From Isoetes taiwanensis (Eukaryota > Streptophyta > Lycopodiopsida > Isoetales > Isoetaceae), in contig JAJEKV010000056.1 of assembly GCA_021234155.1 (NCBI GenBank), positions 7,282,618 to 7,346,617 on the forward strand: a DNA stretch of 64,000 nucleotides, in the 5' to 3' direction. The notes under the pieces are model-generated. The model saw only the letters and a list, made by a program, of their open reading frames with translations, made no database searches and was not told the origin of the DNA. Position 1 is the first letter of the stretch. Each line of letters starts with the position of its first letter. Position numbers and translations under genes: made by a program. Of this stretch, positions 12,910 to 22,354 are shown piece by piece.

Positions 12910-14697
12910 ATGTTTGAACAGTTTGATATTCTTGCATTCAGTGAGACATGGGAACATGAAACAAACAGATTGATTCCCATCCATGGGTTTACACTGCTTG
13001 AGACCGCTTGGAATGAGTTACAGGGAAGTCGCAGAGGATGGGGCGGACTTGCATGCTTTGCTAGAAATGAAATTTGCAATGCGGTTAGCGTGGTCAAAAT
13101 ATGTAAACATAAGCAGTATATATGGATTTGTGTAAATAACTGCATTTATGTGGCAATAGTATACTTTGCTCCCTTGGAGCCCTATCCTGCGCGGATCTAT
13201 AACAGCCCAGAGCTTGCTGCGAATGACCCATTTTGTTACCTCTCTGCTGATATTGCGCTCTATAAAACTAAAGGACATGTTTATGTAATAGGAGACATGA
13301 ATGGCAGGCTCAAGAATAAGCAAGCTACTGTTTTGGCTCATGAAGGAAATCATTTGTGGCTTATGGAACAGACAGACCCTTTGTTGTCATGGCCTAGGAC
13401 CTCTTATGATATGCATATGAATAAAATGGGAGAACACATTCTTGACTTATGTGAAGCACATGAATTAGTCGTGTATAATGGTGCTGCTGTATTTCCAGAA
13501 TCCAACAAATACACATGTTTTCAGCCCAATGGAAATAGTACTGTGGATATGTTATTGGGAAGTCCAGATGATATGCACTTGGTGACTAGTTTTGAAGTTC
13601 TTCCTCAGCATGAGGACTCTGATCATGCCCCTCTTGTCATAAAATACAAGATGAAAGTCAAATGTACGGGGAAAAGCAAAAAACAAGCCCCACCCAGGTT
13701 TAAAGTGCAATATAAACTTGCTGGGAAATATGAGAAAGCAATTGATTCAGGCTTGGAAGGAACTCTTTGGCCTACAGATGATGTTGAAGAAATGCATACA
13801 CTGCTTAAAGCAGTCCTATCGCAAGCCGCTGCAAGTGTCTTTGGACTTACTAAACCAAGGTTAGCTAAATACCATAATAAAAAGTGGTTTGATCACGAAT
13901 GTATTATGGCAAAGCGCGCATTCCAAGCTGCTATAGACAAATATGCTGCCAAGAGAGATTATAAGAATCTTGTTAAGCATAAAAAGCAAAAATGGGAAAG
14001 GGAACACTTGCAAAAACTTCTAGATGATATTGCAGTGGATCCAAAATGTTTTTGGACAAAACTGCAACATCCCATTGAATTGGGAGAGATCGCACAGGAA
14101 AGTCTGCTTGAATGGATAAGAGAATTATACATTGTTGCTAATAGCAATGAAATGCAAATTGATACTGCCTATACTACACTCTTTGATAAGAGTGATATTA
14201 CATATGCTTTACAAAGGATGCAAAATGGGAAGTCCTTAGACCTAAATGGGTTCTGTGCTAAGCTGCTTAAATGGGGAGGTGATCTTTTAAATGATAAGTT
14301 GGTTGATATTTGTAACTTGGCTTTCCATTATGGCTTTCCACAGGAATGGTATTTAAGCAAGGTGGTTCCTATTCATAAGTCCGGTGATAAAATCCAGGCA
14401 AGAAATTATCGGACAATTTTGGTTAGCAATGTATTTGCAAAACTCTTTGCAACTATGCTTGAGAGAAAGCTCTCTAATTGGGCTGATGAGAAGAACGAGC
14501 GCGCTTATGGACAAGCAGGTTTTCGCCATGACCATTCCACTGTTGATCATTTAGTCACTTTACGGGTGATTAATGAAAGCGCAAAGGGTGCTAGACATAA
14601 TCAGTTTTTGGCCTTCATTGATCTAGCAAAAGCTTTTGATAGAGTTGATCGAGGTGACTTGCAGAATAGGCTAGAGCTGCTACAAGTTCCTCCATAG
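12910..14697 (+). pseudogene. LINE A ORF2: endonuclease and reverse transcriptase (N-terminal part)
   Basis: This 595-codon frame contains an APE-type endonuclease that lacks its first beta-strands. Visible motifs are SETWEHE near residue 11, GGLACFAR, VIGDMNGR and SDHAPLVIKY. A basic linker follows, then reverse transcriptase blocks: KVVPIHKSGDK, NYRTILVSNVFAKLF, AYGQAGFRHDHSTVDHL, and motif A FIDLAKAFDRVDR. The frame ends at a TAG, and the RT continues in frame after it (LQQAVAHLYQQ, then GVKQGCPCSPTLFGLYIDEL). The stop is thus a nonsense mutation inside one ORF. A LINE ORF2 normally has about 1,200 residues or more. The first codons are just 3' of the truncation point, so this ATG is not the original start. 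Confidence 0.9.
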
Positions 14698-16101
14698 CTC
14701 CAACAAGCAGTTGCGCATCTATACCAACAGGTACTCATTGAACTTTCATTTCCATTTAAAAGCACTGAACAGGTCCAGAGCACGATTGGGGTGAAACAGG
14801 GGTGCCCTTGTTCTCCCACTCTCTTTGGACTTTATATTGATGAACTAGAGGGGTGGCTTGCACGTATGGGAGGAGTTGGAGTCAATGTTGGTAGATATCT
14901 CATACAGGTTTTACTTTTTGCGGATGCTATAGTTTTGATTTCTAGAATCTAGCTGGGTCTCCAACATCATTTAGATACTCTTCAGGGATTTTGCGATCAA
15001 AAAGGTATGGCTATCAATGTTGCAAAATCTAAAGTCATGATAGTTGGCACAAAAAAAACTTTTCGATTCACCATTGGGGAATGTGAGTTAGAAACAGTGC
15101 ATAGTTATAAATACCTTGGAATAGAGGTGGCAAGTAATTATTCATGGAAGGTTGGCAAACTGAAAACGCCTTGCTCGGTGGGCTTAGAACCCTTTATGGT
15201 ATGTTCCATACTTGTCGTGTGAATAAGTTGTGGCATTGGAAACTCAGGAGATTACTTTATGACACTCAAGTTAAGGCGGTCGTTTTATATGGCTGTCCAG
15301 CTTGGGCCCCTGGACTTGATCGGCAAAGCTGGGACAAGATTGAAAAGGTGCAGAAATGATTTCTCATGGAAGAGCTTGGAACTAAAATGCAAACTCCATA
15401 CTGCATTATGCTTGCGGAAACTGGATTGATTCCCCTTGAAACTGAAGCTTTATGCCGTACTATTACATATGTAAATCGGGTGAAATTGCTCCCTTCAGAT
15501 CGTCTCCCTTTCCGTGCTATGCAAAGAATCCAAAGTACAAGGATGGTTCTCCCAAGTGATTCAATGGGCAGAAAAGTGGGGTGTAGATGATTCTGCTTGG
15601 CCGGAGTCAACCAAACTAAAAGAGGTACGCATGCAAATACTTCCAAGAGTCTTGGGCAAATTGTGGGATCCAAATGATATTGCTGTGAAAAAAAACTTTT
15701 ATAGAGATGATATTAATAGTATGGCTGCATATGGAGAACAATCTTACTTGCTATCTAATATTAGCAGGAAAAATAGAATCTTGATTACTCAGCTACAAAC
15801 TTCCTCTCATCATCTGCACATTGAGACAGAAAGGTGGTATGGAACTCCTCGACATACAAGGTACTGCCCAAGCTGTCTTGACCCTAAAATTGAGTCAGAG
15901 GTACATACTTTTTTGGAGTGTCCTGCCTATGAACATATAAGAAGTAAGTATAACATTTCAGGATTCACATTGTCAGAGCTTTTTAATACGCCTCCAAATC
16001 TCCTTAGTTCATATCTCAAGGATGTTTGGAAGGAACGAGCTGACATAATGGAGTTGTTTGTTAATATGGAAATACTTGAAGCTACAGGTGCCTTTGTTTA
16101 A
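14698..16101 (+). pseudogene. LINE A ORF2: RT palm/thumb and C-terminal zinc-knuckle part, broken
   Basis: The RT continues with IGVKQGCPCSPTLFGLYIDE and then motif C, which reads LLFADAIVL instead of the usual YADD or FADD. The second catalytic Asp is therefore Ala, and polymerase activity would be lost. A stop follows (RI, stop, LGLQHHLDTLQGF), then AINVAKSKVMIVG and the thumb region SYKYLGIEV, then frameshifts into 15144-15359 (LYGCPAWAPGLDRQSWDKIE). The last block (15514-16101) ends with CPSCLDPKIESEVHTFLECP, a C-x2-C...H-x4-C zinc-knuckle-like motif common at the C-terminus of these LINEs. Several independent lesions indicate an old copy. Confidence 0.85.
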
Positions 16102-16187
16102 GCGCCTTGTGGACTACATATCTTTTGTAATATTTTCGCCATATGGACCTGAGGGTCTTAAATGGCATGATTAATATGTTATTATTA

Positions 16188-16620
16188 TTATAATGGTTGG
16201 ATATACACATGACAATATAGATGCTTTGTTTGGCAATTGTTACTACATTATGAAGAGATCGAATGCTCTTACTTGGTGCATGAGGTCTCCGATGAAAGGC
16301 CTTTGGGAGGGCTACACTTCTGACAAGTCTAAATGTTTAATTGGTCATCTAGAATTGCTTCATTTCAAGTTTTGTATGAGAGATGATTGGTCTCTCATGT
16401 TCTATAAGATGAGACCTGGTCACAAAGAATGGTTGCCAAAGATGGGTATCAAAATGTCGAAGACAAATGCAAGGGTGCTTCCATCCTCGAGGTATACCAA
16501 AATATTTACCTCCAAGGAAAACACTCAAGAAGATAGGTGTTTTGAGAAGCTCTATAATAAATATATCATGCACTGGGCCTATATATCTAAAAGAGGTGAG
16601 AACGCGCGGTCTTGGTGATG
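16188..16620 (+). pseudogene. Transposase-like (DUF7869-type) gene, downstream part
   Basis: Immediately after the LINE's target-site duplication the frame resumes with MVGYTHDNIDALFGN. This is the GHTHxxID-type block that normally follows the DNC.GQNKN block of the upstream part. The reading frame then runs about 135 residues (HLELLHFKFCMRDDWSLMFY, WLPKMGIKMSKTNARVLPSS, PPRKTL in an overlapping frame) to a stop near 16618. The gene ends about 130 bp before the right 502-bp repeat. Together with 12675-12904 it forms one gene cut by LINE A. What the rest of the protein did is not visible. Confidence 0.6.
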
Positions 16621-16752
16621 TAGATGTTGGATTAGCTGATATACATGGCTTTTTGCCTTGCATGAGGGAAGATGCCATGGTCGAACCAGAAATTGTAATG
16701 TCATAATGCCTCGAATATTCGATGTGAATGAAAGGCCCGAACTCAGTAATAC

Positions 16753-17254
16753 GTAGATTCGATAACTTTGACCTCAAGTGACAACATCCATTTTGCAATG
16801 GTTTGCAAATTGTATTGAAAAGGAACCTATATTCCATCTGGATGGGCTGCGGGCATTTAGCAACGAAGGCAAAGACTTGGGCGGATCGTGCCATCCAGTC
16901 TAGGGTTTATGGGGTTGCTATTTTGGTAAGTCCTTATCTATTTTGTGTGTTGTCGGTTAGGTTTCTTGTTTTCATTTTGTGCTAAACGTCTTCCCAAACC
17001 TTCGCTTGTTCCCTGCTGTGCTTTATTATGGTTTTTGCTGGAGATGTCGGTTCCTTTAAGCTAGTAAGAAGGGTGTGATGATTTGGCATCGTATAATATA
17101 TTCATCGCTCTTCCTTGTAGATTGGTTTCATTCGAAAGAAAGTTCTATTGGAGGAACATTACTGTCTGGATACCTTTTCTCAACCCTCATGATCTTTGAG
17201 CCGGCTTAGTTAGACCAGACTTACATGTGACCTCCAAGACTAATGTATACAGGC
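16753..17254 (+). repeat. 502-bp direct repeat, right copy (LTR-like)
   Basis: This is the partner of 10348-10849, identical in length and about 97% identical by eye. The copies differ by scattered, mainly C/T substitutions without indels. That suggests the duplication is younger than the decay of the enclosed gene. Confidence 0.85.
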
Positions 17255-17463
17255 AAAATTGAGGAAATGCTGAGTGTGGACGGTCTATGTGGGAGATTGT
17301 CTTTGTAGGCCAATTATGTGATGCTATAACCAATATCAATTGCCGCCTGGATCTATGTCTTATGTATTGTGGTTGGAAGAAGGGCCTCCATGAATGGAGA
17401 TGTGATGTACATCTCATGGAATTGTTGTGTGCATTTGCATGTGGGGAGACAGATCTCTGGAGC

Positions 17464-18005
17464 TGTTGATCGGATTTTTGGCAAATCCTGGTCAACATAG
17501 AAGAATTCCAATCTAAAGGTCCTTTTTGGGGGTGGTTGGGGGAGGAAGGGAGGTGAAGGGCCCAAATTCAATTGTGCTTGTTGTTAGAATCCAAGGGCCC
17601 ATACTAAATTGTGTTAGTCGTTAAGCAAGAAGAGAAAATTGGTTATGAAGGAGAAGAAGATAAAAACAAAAGGATTGATGAGGTGTCAAAAAGAAGGGCA
17701 AGGATCATGCCAAGTGGATGGCCAAGATTTATCAAAAAACTTATAAATATCTTGAGGGGACTTGTTCTCCTCCTCTCTTGGGCTCCGTGAAGCAAGGGTC
17801 TTGAGGGAACTTATTCTCCTCCTCTCATGGGCTCCGTGGAGCAAGGGTAGTGGTAGCCCTGGGAAGAGGGTGTCACATACCTCTTCACCCATGCAAGATG
17901 CCTTGAAGCTTTTGTTGTATTACCTTATTTTCTTGAATAAAGTGCAGCGCCTACTTGATCTCATTCTTGCCTTTCAAGGCCGAATGCATGCGGATTGGGG
18001 AATCC
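17464..18005 (+). repeat. LTR-like repeat, left copy
   Basis: The block starts TGTTGATCGGATTTTTGGC and recurs at 20218-20725. Both copies carry a TATA-like sequence (cttataaatatcttgaggg), a C/T-rich stretch and an aataaa signal (cttgaataaagtgcag) in the order expected in an LTR (promoter, transcript start, poly(A) signal). This copy has a 45-bp internal tandem duplication around the cttgttctcctcctctc phrase. No clear primer-binding site or target-site duplication was found, so the LTR reading is likely but not proven. Confidence 0.65.
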
Positions 18006-20217
18006 GACATCATTATGGACGTTCTATCGAGATCCAAATTTTCCCCGAGGTCAATTTTGTGATGCTGTATTTTTTCCCAATCTTGGAGTTTTCTTTTTTC
18101 CCTCTGCCATTTTCTGCATATCCCAAACCTTTTTTTTTTCATTCTCTCTCTGCCATTCATATCCTATTATTGCAAATAACATGGAAGAAAGGAGATATCA
18201 AGAGTGCAAAAGGAGTTCTTGAAAGAAGAAAGTTGCTTGTGCAAAAGGAGTTCTTGAAAGAAGAAAGTTGCTGCAAGATACTATGGAAAGAAGAAAAATC
18301 AAGAAAGAAGCTCTTGAATCTTGAGTATGTCATATTTCTCATATTTCTTGATGCTTTGATTCATGTGATGCAGAATATTACAGGTTGCTTGAATATTTTT
18401 GGAAGAGCCAGTGATGCTGGCCCTCCAAACAAATCTGTTCTTACTCTCGGCTTATTTTCTGGCCAAAGATTCTCTTGCTCTATGCTGAAAAATGCTCAGA
18501 CCCTTATGTGTTTCTTGTCTGCAAATCCTTTCAGCTGGAGATCATGCATTTGAAAAATTGGAAAGCTTACAAAGATCTTTTTGATGTGAGAAACCTTACT
18601 GCAACTGCAATGCAAAACTCCTAAAGCCTAGTAAATCCTTTGTCGAATCCATATGTTATGAACAAAAAAGTCCTCTACTTTGTGCATGCTGCCGAATCTG
18701 CAAAAAAAGGAATACTCTGCATTGTCTTCTGTTATTGACCTGCACTTGCTGAAGAAAAAAAGAAGATGATAAAAAAAGGGGAAATTTACTAAAATAACCC
18801 TAATTGTTGACTTATTTCCCAAAAAGCCCTTCGTATTTTTGAAACTCCCATAATGCCCTTAATTCTTAAGTATTTTCCTAAATAGCCCTTTGTAATTTAA
18901 AAATCACTAGAGATAAGCCTATCATTCCAATACTAGAAATTATCGAAGCCAACTAATTTAATGCTTTTACAAAAACCGTATTGAAGACGAAGCTTTGTGG
19001 GCATCTTGTGGAGAAGCTGCTTCATACCCATCTAGGATACCTATATAGCTCATTTTGCTATTGATATGTCGGAGCTATTTATCCTCCAACTATTCAACTT
19101 CTTAAAAATAATGAAAGGGCTATTTTTTGGATACAAAGGGCTATTTCAGAAAATACTTAAGAATTAAGGGCATTTTGGGAATTTCAAAAATACAAAGGGC
19201 TTTTTGGAAATTAAGTGAACAATTAAGGTTATTTTGATAAATTTCTCTAAAAAAAGGGGGAGGAAAGAAAAATAGAGAGGTTTCTGCCATCGCCATATAT
19301 TCTGCCATATCTTCCGCCATAAAAACTCTGCTTCTGCCCTCTTCCTGCCATCTGTACTGCCGAATCTGCATAAGAAGGAAAGAGGGTGAGTAAGCAAGGC
19401 TACTCAGGGCCAACAGGAAAGAAGAAGAGGAAAGAAGATGTCGCTTGATCCGCCATAGCCTGACTGCTGCCGTCCACATAGAAAGAAAAAGAATTTTGCC
19501 CTTTCTCTCAATTTGTTGCCACGTTGCCTTCTGTCTTTTTTAGCCAGTGCTTTTTTGCTCCCACGTCGTTTTTTTGCCACCTATTATTTATGACTACCCT
19601 TTTCTTTATTATCCTTGCCACCTTGCCCACGTTCCTTTGTTTGTTTTCTTTTGCCCCATACTATACCATCATTTTCTTGCCATATTATTTTCTAGCCTCC
19701 TTACATCTTATCTTGCTATTTCATTTGCCTCTTATGAACACGTTCATCAATTTGCCTTGTTACACATTTTGTTGGACACTTTGGCTAGCAACTTGCCACA
19801 TGTTTGTTTGGGCATATCTCCTTGCTCTATGATATTTAATAGCCCATTGCCCCTTGCTACCATGTTTTATAATCCTTAGCCCATGTATTATGATTCACAT
19901 TTTTGTTTGGGCATATCCATCTCTCTAAGACCATTGCCCCATTGCATGTAAACCCTACCCCAAGGCAAATTTCCATGGCACATAAGTTAAGTTTTGGTGT
20001 TGGAATACACCTTAAAAACTCCAAAATATTATCTTTTTCAAATAGGTTTGGAGGGTCTGTTAAAACGCCCATTTTCTTAATAGGTTTTGTGGGACCCGTA
20101 AAACCCCCAGTTAGCTCTTCTTTGTCCTAAAGAAGACTAACTTATTATACTTAAAATATGAAAAGTCTTGAAGTTGGTGGCCGAGGGGACCGACCACATC
20201 TTTTTATTTGGGCGTGA
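18006..20217 (+). mobile_element. Non-coding interior between LTR-like repeats (LARD-like)
   Basis: About 2.2 kb lie between the two LTR-like copies. No gag, protease, RT or integrase motif is visible on either strand. A 37-bp tandem duplication (gtgcaaaaggagttcttgaa repeated) is present at about 18200-18270, and a MITE occupies 18779-19247. The arrangement fits a large retrotransposon derivative without genes. Two independent insertions of a shorter repeat would look similar. Confidence 0.5.
18779..19247. mobile_element. MULE-type MITE with about 115-bp terminal inverted repeats
   Basis: The left end begins GGGAAATTTACTAAAATAAC and the right end read on the opposite strand begins GAGAAATTTATCAAAATAAC. 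The inverted similarity continues for about 115 bp through two AGCCCTTTGTA phrases on each side. The sequence taaaaaaag lies directly before (18770-18778) and directly after (19248-19256). A 9-bp target-site duplication and a GRGAAATTT terminus are classic for Mutator-like elements. At 469 bp without coding capacity, it is non-autonomous. Confidence 0.9.
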
Positions 20218-20725
20218 TGTTGACCGGATTTTTGGCAAATCCCAGTCAACATAGAAGAATTGCAATCTAAAGGTCTAAAGGGGGGAGAAGATGAAGGGCC
20301 CAGATTCAATTGTGCTTGTTGTTAGAATCCAAGGGTTCATATTAAGTTGTGTTAGTTGTTATGCAAGAAGACAAAATTGGTTATAAAGTAGAAGAAGACA
20401 AAAACAAAAGGATTGATGAGGTGTAAAAAAGAAGGGCAAGGATCATGCCAAGTGGATGGCCAAGATTTATCAAAAAACTTATAAATTTATCAAAAAACTT
20501 ATAAATATCTTGAGGGGACTTGTTCTCCTCCTCTCTTGGGCTCTAGAATCTCACATGGAGCAAAGGTAGTGGTAGCCCTGGGAAGATGGTGTCAGAGACC
20601 TCTTCCTCCATGCAAGATGCGTTGAAGCTTTTGTTGTATTACCTTATTTTCTTAAATAAAGTGCAGGGCCTACTTGATCTCATTCGTGCCTTTCAAGGCC
20701 GAATACATGCGGATTGGGGAATCCC
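20218..20725 (+). repeat. LTR-like repeat, right copy
   Basis: This is the partner of 17464-18005, starting TGTTGACCGGATTTTTGGC. It has its own small tandem duplication (atttatcaaaaaacttataa twice). It retains the TATA-like and aataaa signals. Divergence from the left copy is clearly higher than between the 502-bp repeats, which indicates an older event. Confidence 0.65.
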
Positions 20726-21635
20726 GCATCCGGAGCATCAAGCAAGGATCCCAGGTATGATTTCTATTTTCAGGCTTGCTATACTTTGGGTTCAATTCCC
20801 AAGGAGCTTAATACTATTGCTGTTATATTTGTATTGGCTAAGGAAAGTAGATACACTTCTAATTGTAATTGGGCTACAATATATCTTAATGTAGGTAGTA
20901 AATAATTGTTTACCATTACGTGTTCAAACATTATTTTAGGCATATTCTTGTACTGTTCGTAACCCAAATTTAGGGTTTCCATCATAGAGGCTATTTAGTC
21001 TCACATGGAATATTCCTTGTTGGGCCTTGTTTAATGAAAAGAGAATTATTTCTTGAAATCTACATAAATTATAGGCCTTGATTCGGATTCGGTTGCTTTG
21101 CAGCTTGCGATTATAACTACTCTGGCAGATGCAGTATCTACAAGCTATGGCGGGTTATTTTGTTCCTATTATGTGGTCAAATCTGCAACGTCCACAATTG
21201 TGCAATCTCTAGATATGTCTTTTAACTCTGTAGCCTAATTTCTCACGTCCAATAAAATGGAAGGGAAAGAAGGCATGGGAAAAAGGAAAAGAGAGGAAAA
21301 AAGAGCATGCGAAAAAGGGAAGAGGGAAAGGGTGGAAAACAAAAGGAAAAGGGAAGAGAAAATAAGCACGGGAGAAAGGGGAAGAGCAAAAGGGTGGGGA
21401 AAAGGGAAGGCATGGAGAAAGGGAAAGGGAAGGGGGGAGGAATAGGGAAAATGGTATGGAAAAAGGGAAAAAGAAAAAGGTGAGAAAGGAGGTAAGGGAA
21501 AAGGAAAAAGACCATCGGAAAAAGAGGAAAAGAGGAAAAGAAAAATGTGGGATAGAGCAAAAGGGAAAGGAAAAGGGATCTGGTTTTTCTCATTGCAACC
21601 CAAAATATTTACAGGCTCTCAACTTACGCCCAATA

Positions 21636-22319
21636 ATGCTGGGTACCATTACAGACAGAAGTACTAGACAGAAGCAACAGAAGGCAGAAGGGGACTTCGT
21701 CCTCACCCAATCAGCATGGGAACTATTGATGAATAAAATATCTGCCTTAGATACAATTCAGGAAGAGGTGAAGAAGGTCAACACGCTCTTGGATAAAATG
21801 GCAGCGTTGCAATCTAAGGTCGAAACCCTTGAAGGTAGAATAGAATTGCTGGAACAAAATGCTCAAAATCTGTCATCTGAGCCCTCTACAAATCTGAAAA
21901 CTGAAGTTCAATCAGCATTGGCTGAGGAGAGAGAACGCCATAAACGGGCTCTCAGAATACGAGTTATTGGAGTACAGGAAATTGAAGATGAATCCACCAA
22001 AGATACTGCCGTCCTATTCTGCAAAAAACACTTGAAGATGGAGGAACCAGTTATTCTTGATGCTTGGAGAACCAGCAAAAAATCTGAAGACAAAACCCGT
22101 CATATTTTGGTTAAATGTAGGGATGAAGCATCAAGAATAGATATTCTGAAGCAGGGACCCAAACTGAAAGGCACTGAGTACCGTGTATGTGAGGACCTCA
22201 CATGGCAGCAACTTCAAACCTGTCCCGAAGCTATCAGACAAGTTAAAGAGGCAAGAGCATCAGGTAAGTGGGCTGTTTACAGAAATGGGCAGGTCATAAT
22301 TAAGGACCGAGTTGAATAG
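21636..22319 (+). CDS. LINE B ORF1 protein (RNA-binding, coiled coil)
   Basis: The open frame runs from 21456 to 22319. The first 60 codons lie in the purine-rich leader and read as Lys/Glu/Arg only. The ATG at 21636 (MLGTITDRSTRQKQQKAEGD) is in frame and the more plausible start, giving about 227 residues. The middle is a heptad-rich coiled coil (KVNTLLDKMAALQSKVETLE, then GRIELLEQNAQNL), the trimerization part of such proteins. The C-terminal half (RIRVIGVQEIEDESTKDTAV through RHILVKCRDEASRIDIL and GKWAVYRNGQVIIKD) resembles the RRM and C-terminal domain of L1 ORF1p, a nucleic-acid chaperone. No premature stop is visible, unlike ORF2. Confidence 0.75.
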   Translation: MLGTITDRSTRQKQQKAEGDFVLTQSAWELLMNKISALDTIQEEVKKVNTLLDKMAALQSKVETLEGRIELLEQNAQNLSSEPSTNLKTEVQSALAEERERHKRALRIRVIGVQEIEDESTKDTAVLFCKKHLKMEEPVILDAWRTSKKSEDKTRHILVKCRDEASRIDILKQGPKLKGTEYRVCEDLTWQQLQTCPEAIRQVKEARASGKWAVYRNGQVIIKDRVE

Positions 22320-22354
22320 GAATTTCCGGGCAGGTCTATACATAAACCTGCCGT

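Larger units (their letters stand above)
12905..16187 (+). mobile_element. LINE A, 5'-truncated, inserted in the transposase-like gene
   Basis: This non-LTR retrotransposon starts inside the endonuclease domain and ends in a (TTA)n tail at about 16172-16187. The 8-bp sequence ttataatg lies directly before it (12897-12904) and directly after it (16188-16195). Removing the element and one copy restores the reading frame LGFIM-VGYTHDN of the host gene. The element therefore inserted by target-primed reverse transcription after the host gene was in place. It is now dead: there is a TAG at 14695-14697, a broken RT motif C and several frameshifts beyond 15.2 kb. Confidence 0.92.

Noticed and set aside
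17464-20725. Complete LTR retrotransposon
   Set aside because: No gag, protease, RT, RNase H or integrase motif is present, and no convincing primer-binding site or polypurine tract. Only an LTR-like pair is supported.
21235-21603. Minus-strand Phe/Pro/Leu-rich open frames
   Set aside because: They are antisense of the purine-rich LINE B leader.
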